Of a stretch of DNA of 7,002 nucleotides, positions 1 to 6,428 are shown one piece after another; the stretch's first letter is position 1, and each line of letters begins with the position of its first letter. The notes under the pieces were generated by a model. That model ran no database searches. It was not told where the DNA came from and worked only from the letters and a program-made list of their open reading frames with translations. A program made the translations under genes and the position numbers. Origin of the DNA: JABCPO02 sp963513115 (lineage in GTDB: Bacteria > Bacillota > Clostridia > TANB77 > CAG-508); the NCBI GenBank assembly GCA_963513115.1, contig CAUPPN010000054.1, positions 1 through 7,002 on the forward strand, written 5' to 3'.

Positions 1-1
1 T

Positions 2-802
2 GAAGAATTCAGTGATGATGTTGAAAAAGGATATGTAATAAAACAGATACCACCATTTCAACCAAATTATAAGATAAAAACAGGAACAAAAATAAAGGTA
101 TTTATTAGTAAAGGACCAGAACTTGTTAAATTACCTGAAGACATGGAAAAAATGTCAAAAGATGAATTAACAAAAGAGTTAGAAAAATTAGAAGTTAAAT
201 ATGAAATAGAAGAAGAATTCTCAGAAGAAATAGAAGCTGGAAAAATAATTAAAGTTGAATATGAAGCAAATAATGAAAATATGATGCCAAAGAAAAATAA
301 GGTAATTATTAAAGTAAGTAAAGGAACTTCAAGAAAAGATGTTAAAATACCAGTAGTTGCAGATAGAAATGAAGCAGATGTTAAAAAAGAACTTAAAGCA
401 TTAGGATTAAATGTTAAAGAAGAAAAAGTAGTATATGAAACAGTATCAGATGGAGTTGTAACTGCAATTGATCCAACACCAGGAACTACAGTAAAAGAAA
501 AAGATACAGTTACTATATTTGTAAATAGATTACCTGTATTATTAAAAGGAACTGTAAAAATAGATGTTTCATCATATATTAAAGATGAAGACAAGGTATT
601 AAAAAGACAAGTACCAGTAGTAGTTAACTTTAGCGGTGATGAAGTATTAAATAAGAAAATAGATACAGATGAAACAGCAAAAGAAGTATTAATATCAGGT
701 TATGGTGTAGGAAGACTTAGTGTATACATTGATGGAGAAAAAGTTTCAGATCAAAATGTAGACTTAAATAAGACAAAAGATATTACAATCAAAAATAAGT
801 AA
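2..802 (+). CDS. C-terminal part of a PASTA-repeat protein, probably PknB/PrkC-type Ser/Thr protein kinase (5' end outside window)
   Basis: The reading frame is open from base 2, so this is the 3' part of a longer gene; the internal ATG at 143 is not the real start. The visible 266 residues contain PASTA units at about 1-38 (partial), 41-107 and 113-176. Each ends in a pattern such as VFISKGPE or VIIKVSKGTS, and the third carries the typical DPTPGTTVKEKDTVTIFV. A final domain, about 178-266, is beta-rich with GVGRLSVYIDGEKV; it resembles the C-terminal tail after the PASTA repeats in clostridial PrkC-like kinases. In that family an intracellular kinase is joined by one membrane helix to extracellular PASTA repeats that bind muropeptides and control growth and germination. 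The kinase domain is not visible, so a PASTA-containing penicillin-binding protein remains possible, though the tail argues against it. Only 52 bases and no hairpin separate it from tgt, so co-transcription is possible. Confidence 0.8.
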   Translation, partial: EEFSDDVEKGYVIKQIPPFQPNYKIKTGTKIKVFISKGPELVKLPEDMEKMSKDELTKELEKLEVKYEIEEEFSEEIEAGKIIKVEYEANNENMMPKKNKVIIKVSKGTSRKDVKIPVVADRNEADVKKELKALGLNVKEEKVVYETVSDGVVTAIDPTPGTTVKEKDTVTIFVNRLPVLLKGTVKIDVSSYIKDEDKVLKRQVPVVVNFSGDEVLNKKIDTDETAKEVLISGYGVGRLSVYIDGEKVSDQNVDLNKTKDITIKNK

Positions 803-854
803 TTGAAAAATAAAAAAATATAGAAAAAAAGATAATAGAAAGAATAAATAAAGT

Positions 855-2009
855 ATGGAAGATAACAATAATAATATTACAAAAGAGGAAAAACCATTTT
901 TTGAATTACTACATGTAGATAAGCAAACAGGAGCAAGAAGAGGTGTAATACATACAAGGCATGGAGATATACAGACACCTATATTTATGCCAGTAGGAAC
1001 AATTGCAAATGTAAAAGGTATAAGAGAAGAAGAACTTAAGGAAATAGGTGCACAAATAATACTTTCTAATACATATCATTTGAATTTAAGGCCAACATCT
1101 GAAGTTGTAAAAGAATTTGGTGGACTACATAAGTTTATGAATTGGGATAGGCCAATTCTTACAGATAGTGGTGGATTTCAAGTATTTAGTTTAGCTAAGA
1201 TAAGAGATATAAAAGAAGAAGGGGTAACTTTTAGATCACATATTGATGGAAGAAAATTATTTATGTCTCCAGAAGATAGTATTAGAATACAAGAAAATTT
1301 AGGTGCAGATATTATAATGTCATTTGATGAATGTATACCATATCCTGCAGACTATGAATATTCTAAAAAATCTACTGAAAGAACTATTAGATGGGCTAAA
1401 AGAGGAAAAGAGGCACATAAAAAAGAAGGCCAATTCCTTTTCGGTATAGTTCAAGGAGGAATGTATAAGGATTTAAGAAAAATGTGTGTAGAAGAACTTA
1501 CAAAACTAGATTTTCCTGGATATAGTATAGGAGGATTAAGTGTAGGTGAACCACATTCACTAATGAAAGAAATGCTTGAATATACAACTAAATTATTACC
1601 AGAAAACAAACCTAGATACAATATGGGAATTGGAACACCAGACTATATATTTGACTCAGTACTTGCAGGTGTTGATATGTTTGATTGTGTATACCCAACT
1701 AGAATTGCAAGACATGGACAAGCAATTACATCACATGGAAAAGTAACAATAAGAAATGCTAAATATAAATTGGATAAAGGACCGCTAGATGAAGAATGTG
1801 ATTGCTTTGTTTGTAAAAATTATACAAGAGGATACTTAAGACATTTAATTAGCTGTAATGAAATATTAGGAATGAGACTTGTCTCATATCACAATTTATA
1901 TTTCTTATCTAAGTTAACAGAAAGGATAAGAAAGGAAATAGAAAATGATAATTTATTAAATTTCAGAAATGAGTTTTATAAAAAATATGGTTTAGATTTG
2001 GAGGAATGA
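855..2009 (+). CDS. tgt: queuine/preQ1 tRNA-guanine transglycosylase (TGT)
   Basis: The enzyme swaps guanine-34 in the anticodon of GUN tRNAs (Asp, Asn, His, Tyr) for preQ1, a step of queuosine synthesis in the cytosol. The 384-residue protein is full length for the bacterial family. Visible motifs are TDSGGFQ with D104 (the substrate-pocket Asp, equivalent to Z. mobilis D102), MSFDEC with D158 (base recognition), FGIVQGG with Q200, GGLSVGE at 226-232, and MFDCVYPTR with D277, the expected covalent nucleophile. The zinc site is complete: C315, C317, C320 and H346 in the order C-X-C-X2-C-X25-H. The start at 855 follows an in-frame stop at 849 and has only a weak A-rich ribosome site. It adds about 12 polar, Asn-rich residues before the conserved KQTGARRG region. 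No queA is in the window. Spacing to the next gene is one base, so the two are almost certainly transcribed together. Confidence 0.98.
   Translation: MEDNNNNITKEEKPFFELLHVDKQTGARRGVIHTRHGDIQTPIFMPVGTIANVKGIREEELKEIGAQIILSNTYHLNLRPTSEVVKEFGGLHKFMNWDRPILTDSGGFQVFSLAKIRDIKEEGVTFRSHIDGRKLFMSPEDSIRIQENLGADIIMSFDECIPYPADYEYSKKSTERTIRWAKRGKEAHKKEGQFLFGIVQGGMYKDLRKMCVEELTKLDFPGYSIGGLSVGEPHSLMKEMLEYTTKLLPENKPRYNMGIGTPDYIFDSVLAGVDMFDCVYPTRIARHGQAITSHGKVTIRNAKYKLDKGPLDEECDCFVCKNYTRGYLRHLISCNEILGMRLVSYHNLYFLSKLTERIRKEIENDNLLNFRNEFYKKYGLDLEE
2000..2004 (+). promoter_or_regulatory. Shine-Dalgarno site GGAGG inside the 3' end of tgt
   Basis: GGAGG lies in the last codons of tgt, six bases before the TTG at 2011. 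It is one of the best ribosome sites in the window. It supports TTG as the true start of the WG-repeat gene and implies translational coupling with tgt, whose TGA stop (2007-2009) lies between the site and the start codon. Confidence 0.8.
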
Positions 2010-2010
2010 T

Positions 2011-3864
2011 TTGGAAGAAAAAAAACAGGATCAAAAGGTAGCATTAGGTAGGAAAATTACTAAGATAATGACAATTAATACAATATTAATAATACTTTTA
2101 ATATTATTAATAGTTTTTATTAAATATGCTGATAGTAAAAAAAATAAGATTGTATTTAATGGAAAGGAATTACCACAAAGTACATTAAGTATGGTACAAA
2201 AAAAAGATAATGTAGAATATATAATTCTTGATGATTTCATAAGAAATACAAATACAAAAATGTATTCATTATATAATAGAGAATATTCAGAGGATAAATC
2301 TACAAAACATGAAGAAGATTCTAAGAAATTTTATATAGATACTGTATATGAAGCAGTACAATTTGATAGTAAGTCAGATTTATATACAAAATATATAAAA
2401 TATGATCACTTAGATAGAAAACTTAATGAAAAAGGTGAATTTATCCTTACAAAAGAAGAAGAACAAAAAGGTGAAAAAGAGGTTCCAAAAAGAGAACTTA
2501 CTAAAATGGATAAAATAATATTAAATCAAGAACAGTTTAAATTAAAAAATCCAGTACAAGAAATTAATGGAAAATTAGCTCTTTCATTAGATGATGCAAA
2601 ATATGCTTTTAATGTTAGATTTGATAAAAGCAAAGATGGTAAAATACTTAAAATATATACAATAGACTTTTTAGAGCAACAAATAGCAAGATCACTTGGA
2701 AAATATAGTATAGACTCTAATTACCAAAATAGAAGATCAATAATTGATGGATATGCATTTTTAGCAGATAATCAATCTAAAGAAAGAGGCGTATTTCAAG
2801 TAAATGGTGGAGCTATTTCTAATAATGTTATACCAATAAAATATGATGATGTACGTTATGCACAAAATAATAGTAATGTATATTGTATGCAAAACACTCT
2901 TATTGAACTTAAGAACTTAGAAAATGGAAAAACTGTAATTAAAGCAGGAGAATATGCTTCAATAAGCGTATATTCACAAGAAAAACAACTATATCTAGTT
3001 TCAGATAGAACTAAAAAATATGGTTTAGTAGGAATAGATGGACAAATAGTTATACCAACAGATTTTGATATAATTGGATATGATACAAGCTTTTATCCAA
3101 GTGAAAGTGAAGATGCTGGAAAGATATTATTTGGTAATTTAATACCAGTATTTAAAGATAATAGATGGGGATTCTATTATGCAGATAGTAATAAAGAAGT
3201 ACTAATTGGACAAAAATTGATAGGACTTGGTTGCAAGAAAATGGAATATGTTGAACCAGGTAATGGCTATCAAGAAAAAAATGAAATTGAATTGCCTAAG
3301 GAAATTGTAGAAAAACTAGATAAGATAGGATTTAAATTACAAAGTAATAAGATAGATAAGCAAGTTGCCTTTGCAAGAGGATTTACTACAAATAAGTCAG
3401 ATATTGAACAAGGTGAAAGTGTGTTTACTATACCAGAAAGTGCAAATAATGGATATGCAGGAGTTGTAGTAAGAACAGAAGAAGGATTATATGGAATAAT
3501 ATCAAGTAATGCTAAGAAAACTGGAGAGTTTGTTTTACCACCAAACTTTGATAGAATATATATGCTAATGCAAAATGGTGAAGCTAAATATTATGCACAA
3601 AGTGGATCAAGCACAGTAGAATTAAATAGACAAAATAGCAATGGAAGTGATAGTAGAAATACAGAAACAACTGTACCTAGAAGAAAAAACACTGCTGTAC
3701 CAATTACAGATAATGAAAATACAAATCAGGAACAAAATATAACTTCAAATCAAAATCAAAATACAAATCAAAACATAAATCAAAATACAAATATAACTTC
3801 AAATCAAAATATGAATACAAATGATAACCAAAATGGAGTTAATATAACTTCTGCAAGTAATTAA
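2011..3864 (+). CDS. membrane-anchored WG-repeat protein with Asn/Gln-rich C-terminal tail
   Basis: The 617-residue protein begins with TTG, chosen for the GGAGG six bases upstream; the next in-frame ATG (2068) would cut into the segment before the membrane helix. A short Lys/Arg-rich N-terminus is followed by one hydrophobic helix at about 19-38, with no signal-peptidase site seen, which suggests an N-in anchor with the rest outside the cell. WG-type repeats are recognisable: GVFQVNGG..VIPIKYDDV (about 260-281), YGLVGIDGQIVIPTDFDII (337-355), RWGFYYADSNKEVLIG (385-400) and YGIISSN..FVLPPNFDRI (494-516). Residues 180-220 (NGKLALSLDDAKYAFNVRFD) loosely resemble a copper-amine-oxidase-N-like stalk domain, a weak call. 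The tail from about 540 is low complexity, dominated by Asn, Gln and Thr, with no sorting signal. WG repeats usually form beta-rich binding modules of unknown ligand. It lies between tgt and secD, where yajC is often found. Function unknown. Confidence 0.8.
   Translation: MEEKKQDQKVALGRKITKIMTINTILIILLILLIVFIKYADSKKNKIVFNGKELPQSTLSMVQKKDNVEYIILDDFIRNTNTKMYSLYNREYSEDKSTKHEEDSKKFYIDTVYEAVQFDSKSDLYTKYIKYDHLDRKLNEKGEFILTKEEEQKGEKEVPKRELTKMDKIILNQEQFKLKNPVQEINGKLALSLDDAKYAFNVRFDKSKDGKILKIYTIDFLEQQIARSLGKYSIDSNYQNRRSIIDGYAFLADNQSKERGVFQVNGGAISNNVIPIKYDDVRYAQNNSNVYCMQNTLIELKNLENGKTVIKAGEYASISVYSQEKQLYLVSDRTKKYGLVGIDGQIVIPTDFDIIGYDTSFYPSESEDAGKILFGNLIPVFKDNRWGFYYADSNKEVLIGQKLIGLGCKKMEYVEPGNGYQEKNEIELPKEIVEKLDKIGFKLQSNKIDKQVAFARGFTTNKSDIEQGESVFTIPESANNGYAGVVVRTEEGLYGIISSNAKKTGEFVLPPNFDRIYMLMQNGEAKYYAQSGSSTVELNRQNSNGSDSRNTETTVPRRKNTAVPITDNENTNQEQNITSNQNQNTNQNINQNTNITSNQNMNTNDNQNGVNITSASN
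3735..3851 (+). repeat. imperfect tandem coding repeat in the Asn/Gln-rich tail
   Basis: A 22-base segment starting AAATATAACTTCAAATC occurs at 3735-3756 and again, identical, at 3789-3810, 54 bases (18 codons) later. A shorter match, AATATAACTTC, follows at 3841-3851, a further 51 bases on. Each encodes the peptide NITS (residues 576, 594 and 611), separated by Asn/Gln/Thr-rich spacers. All spacings are whole codons, so the repeat could expand or contract without a frameshift. Confidence 0.75.
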
Positions 3865-4021
3865 AATATAATAAAACAATATAATAAAATAACAGTAATA
3901 AAATGGAAAAAAGGTAAATAATAATACAATAAAAAGTGAAAATACATATATATATATAAGAATATAAATATAATTAGGTAAATTTAAGTAAAATTACTTT
4001 AACAAAATATATTACTAGTAT
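3865..4021 (+). other. AT-rich intergenic spacer without a detectable gene
   Basis: This stretch of almost pure A/T includes an alternating ATATATATATATA run at 3946-3958. The only ATG-led reading frame I noticed (3903) stops after four codons. There is no GC-containing stem with a T-run, so no terminator after the WG-repeat gene, and no convincing -35/-10 pair before secD. Its length is unusual against the 1-base and 11-base gaps in the same run. A promoter for secD could sit here, but the base composition makes any -10 match uninformative. Confidence 0.5.
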
Positions 4022-4028
4022 GGAAGGA
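4022..4028 (+). promoter_or_regulatory. Shine-Dalgarno site GGAAGGA that selects the secD start at 4035
   Basis: GGAAGGA ends six bases before the ATG at 4035. It overlaps the alternative in-frame ATG at 4020, which has no ribosome site upstream. The downstream ATG is therefore the better start, giving 563 rather than 568 residues. Confidence 0.65.
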
Positions 4029-4034
4029 ATTAAA

Positions 4035-5726
4035 ATGTCTAAAAAAATTAACAAGAAAAAAAAGAAAGTTAAAAATATATTAAAAGAAGAAAAGCTAGAA
4101 AACAAAACTAAAATAATTGATAATGTAGAAGCAAAAGAAATGAAAGAAAATAATGAAATAACTACAAATGAAAATGTTAAAAAAGAAGTTGAAGAAATTA
4201 AAGAAAAAGTACAAGAAAAGAAAAAGATTAGAAGCAAAAAAAGAAATTTTAAAAGTATAATATCTTTAATAATATTAATTTTAATTATGCTACTTTTAAT
4301 AATACTTGGTGTATTTGGAATATATTCTGATTTTGGAACAGAAATTGCATCAAAAATGCCTGCATACAAGTATTCAGATATTTTTACACCATATGATGAG
4401 TATGTACTTACTCCATCTGCTAGTGTAATGGAAACAGATGCATATGTAGACAAAGATGGAAAAACAGTAAGAAGAGTACCACAAAAAGATGCATTAGGTG
4501 ATGTAGAACTTTCTAAGGATAACGAAGAAAATAAAAAGAAAGAAGAAGAAAAGCCAGAACAAATAACACCTGATGAAGAAGTTAAAGAATATAAAATAGA
4601 AAAAAGAAAGATAGCAGATAACCCTGAAGAGGTGTTAACAGAAGATAATTATAAGATATCTAAAAATATGATTGAAGGATATTTGAAGGCTGCTAACATA
4701 TCAGAATATAAAATTAAAGAAAATGAAAAAACAGGACAAATAATTGTATCTGTACCAGAGACTAAAAAAATTGCAAATTTAACATCTGATCCAATTACAG
4801 ATGAAACATCTGATACACAAAGAGCTAAAAGTGTTGAAAGTATATTAAGTACAACAGGAAGCTTTGAAGTTAAAGATAGTATAACAGGAAAAGTATATTT
4901 AACAGAAAAAAATATTAAGGAAGCTAAGGCAAATATTTATCAAGGATATGGTGTAATACTTGATGTAAAATTAAATGATGAAGGTAAAAAAATACTTTCA
5001 GATGTTTCAAGAAAATATGTGCAAGAAGAAAAAGATGGAAAGAAATATGAGAAAAAGGCAACAGTAACAGTTGCTGGAATGGAACTTGTTAAAGCTACTT
5101 TTGCAGAACCAATGGATGAAGGATTAATGCAAATTAATTTAGGAAATGGATATGGAAAAAACAAAGATGTAATAACTGCAATATATGGTGAAGCTAAGAG
5201 ATTAGAAAATGCTTTGAAAGTTGGAAAAACACCAATAAAATATAATGTGGAACAAAAAACAAGTGGAATAAAAGAAAATATTAATTACAAAAATGCTAAA
5301 ATAATATTAATAGCAATACTTGCAGTAATGTTAATACTTGCACTTTCATTAGTGTTTAAATATGGATTAAAAGGACTTTATGCAATGCTTGTTAATATAT
5401 CATTTGTAGTAGTATTACTTCTTGCAATTAGATATACTGATGTTGTAGTTACAATACCTAGTTTAGTCTCAGTAGTTGTAGCATATATATTAGAATATGT
5501 AATATTACTAAAATATTTACAAAATACTAAAGAAAATGATTATGAAATAGCAGATGAAGTAGTTGATACATTAAAATATACTTTCATATTAATAATATCA
5601 TCAATAACACTAAGCTTTTCACATAATATATTATTATCATCATTTGCAATGACACTGTTTATAGCAATAATACTATTATTTACACATAACTATATATTTG
5701 TTAAAAATATGAAAAAGAAAGATTAA
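4035..5726 (+). CDS. secD: divergent SecD-like protein translocase subunit
   Basis: SecD normally works with SecF as a membrane complex that uses the proton gradient to help pull proteins out of SecYEG. This 563-residue protein (numbered from ATG 4035) is longer than a typical SecD of about 400-450. It has a Lys/Glu-rich cytoplasmic N-terminus (1-73), TM1 (about 74-98), and a polar, charged stretch (about 100-200). A SecD P1-like domain follows: LTEDNYKISKNMIEGYLKAA (about 202-221), EKTGQIIVSVPE, ITGKVYLTEKNIKEAKANIY (284-303), VILDVKLNDEGKKIL and a segment ending ALKVGKTPIKYNVE. TMs follow at about 421-441, 447-466, 470-495, 513-530 and 532-555: the SecD 1+5 topology. The LGLDLxGG motif after TM1 is absent. 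The TM4 motif TIPSLVSVVVAYILEYVI replaces the usual TLPGIAG...VDANV, so the conserved Asp is missing. Its place downstream of tgt fits the tgt-yajC-secD-secF order. Family assignment is firm; normal activity is uncertain. Confidence 0.85.
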   Translation: MSKKINKKKKKVKNILKEEKLENKTKIIDNVEAKEMKENNEITTNENVKKEVEEIKEKVQEKKKIRSKKRNFKSIISLIILILIMLLLIILGVFGIYSDFGTEIASKMPAYKYSDIFTPYDEYVLTPSASVMETDAYVDKDGKTVRRVPQKDALGDVELSKDNEENKKKEEEKPEQITPDEEVKEYKIEKRKIADNPEEVLTEDNYKISKNMIEGYLKAANISEYKIKENEKTGQIIVSVPETKKIANLTSDPITDETSDTQRAKSVESILSTTGSFEVKDSITGKVYLTEKNIKEAKANIYQGYGVILDVKLNDEGKKILSDVSRKYVQEEKDGKKYEKKATVTVAGMELVKATFAEPMDEGLMQINLGNGYGKNKDVITAIYGEAKRLENALKVGKTPIKYNVEQKTSGIKENINYKNAKIILIAILAVMLILALSLVFKYGLKGLYAMLVNISFVVVLLLAIRYTDVVVTIPSLVSVVVAYILEYVILLKYLQNTKENDYEIADEVVDTLKYTFILIISSITLSFSHNILLSSFAMTLFIAIILLFTHNYIFVKNMKKKD

Positions 5727-5733
5727 AGGAGAG
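5726..5733 (+). promoter_or_regulatory. Shine-Dalgarno site AAGGAGAG overlapping the secD stop codon
   Basis: AAGGAGAG begins with the last base of the secD TAA and ends four bases before the ATG at 5738. This is a strong site that fixes the start of the small membrane protein and suggests its translation is coupled to secD. Confidence 0.75.
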
Positions 5734-5737
5734 ACAG

Positions 5738-6208
5738 ATGAAAGAAGAAAGTAATAGAAAATACAAAATTAAAAATATAATTATACAAATACTAATTCTT
5801 TTAATTATATTTGGAACAGTATATATGATACAAAATGCTATAACTAAAAAGGAAAGAGAAGGAAACTACTACAGTGTAGTTGCAACTTTTACTAATGCAC
5901 AAGAAAAAGATAAGGTATTAGAAAAAATAGCAAAAGATGATAGGAAATATGATTTAGTAGATGTAGGATTATTTAAAAAAGAGTACATGATATATGATGG
6001 AAAAGAAATAACTGAAGAAGAAGCACATAGCATGGAAGAAAAGCTAAAAGAATTAGATGAAAAAGTACATTTAGGAAAACCTATATACCACCCAATGCCT
6101 AAAAAAGGTGTAAATATGAAAGAAAATATATTATACTTAGTTGTAATAATTGCAGTTACTATATTATCTATGAATGTATTTGAAAAGGATGATAGTGTAG
6201 AAAAATAA
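5738..6208 (+). CDS. unknown small protein with two membrane segments, in the usual secF position
   Basis: I do not recognise this 156-residue protein. It has a Lys/Arg-rich N-terminus, a first hydrophobic helix at about 13-31 (IIIQILILLIIFGTVYMI), a charged middle domain at about 33-126, and a second helix at about 129-147 (NILYLVVIIAVTILSM), followed by a short acidic tail. By the positive-inside rule the middle domain should lie outside the cell. Its pattern suggests strand (YYSVVATFT), helix (AQEKDKVLEKIAK), two strands (KYDLVDVGL, KEYMIYDG), helix (EEEAHSMEEKLKELDEKV) and strand, a possible ferredoxin-like fold like that of SecD/SecF soluble domains; this is inference from sequence by eye. 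It begins 11 bases after secD with a strong ribosome site and is followed by a terminator, so it is probably the last gene of the secD unit. It could be a reduced SecF or an unrelated partner of SecD. Confidence 0.75.
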   Translation: MKEESNRKYKIKNIIIQILILLIIFGTVYMIQNAITKKEREGNYYSVVATFTNAQEKDKVLEKIAKDDRKYDLVDVGLFKKEYMIYDGKEITEEEAHSMEEKLKELDEKVHLGKPIYHPMPKKGVNMKENILYLVVIIAVTILSMNVFEKDDSVEK

Positions 6209-6263
6209 TAACTAAAAAAGAAAGAAGAAAAACTAAAAAAAGAGAAAAACAATAACAAACAAG

Positions 6264-6295
6264 AAGAAGTGGAAGAAAAATCCACTTCTTTTTTT
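6264..6295 (+). terminator. rho-independent terminator ending the tgt-secD gene run
   Basis: A perfect 10-base stem pairs AAGAAGTGGA (6264-6273) with TCCACTTCTT (6281-6290) around a 7-base loop AGAAAAA. The right arm runs straight into a T-run at 6289-6295. Further A/T and G/T pairs could lengthen the stem outward. It lies 55 bases after the stop of the small membrane protein and separates that run from the LRR gene. Confidence 0.93.
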
Positions 6296-6428
6296 AATGA
6301 AAATATATAACAAATTATTAAAAATTATACTTAAAATTAAATAAATATTTTATTAATTATATTTATTTAATATAGTATATATATAAAATATTTATAAATA
6401 TTTTAAGAAAGGGTAATTGTGTATAAAT
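6296..6428 (+). other. leader region of the LRR gene, extremely AT-rich
   Basis: About 130 bases of nearly pure A/T lie between the terminator and the LRR gene. The promoter of the LRR gene must lie here or be absent from the window, since transcription from upstream should stop at 6295. TATAGT at 6371-6376 could be a -10 box, but no good -35 lies 17 bases upstream, so I do not call it. A weak ribosome site AAAGGG (6408-6413) sits 15 bases before ATG 6429 and only 3 bases before an in-frame TTG at 6417. Confidence 0.4.

Noticed and set aside
67..594. Long open frame on the - strand opposite the PASTA coding region
   Set aside because: It is a Ser/Phe-rich mirror of an A/G-rich coding strand, with no recognisable motif, lying wholly opposite a clear PASTA gene.
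3946..3958. AT dinucleotide run as a replication or recombination site
   Set aside because: Only 13 bases long in an A/T-only background, with no iterons or DnaA-box-like sequences beside it.
3986..3999. AAGTA/TACTT inverted repeat upstream of secD as a terminator or operator
   Set aside because: Five weak pairs around a four-base loop, with no T-run; expected by chance in sequence this AT-rich.
4008..4013. TATATT as a -10 box for secD
   Set aside because: No -35 match at normal spacing, and such hexamers are everywhere in this spacer.
4020..4034. Upstream ATG as the start of secD
   Set aside because: In frame, but it has no ribosome site, and the GGAAGGA that follows it is ideally placed for the ATG at 4035.
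3974..4453. Open frame on the - strand covering the secD start
   Set aside because: Its Phe/Ser/Leu-rich translation is the expected antisense of the Lys/Glu-rich SecD N-terminus; no supporting ribosome site or family match.
6209..6260. Purine-rich stretch after the two-TM gene as a small gene or RNA
   Set aside because: No start codon with a useful frame and no stem apart from the terminator; it looks like a simple 3' untranslated region.
5869..6285. Open frame on the - strand opposite the small two-TM protein
   Set aside because: Composition artefact of the A/G-rich + strand, and it would start inside the terminator hairpin.
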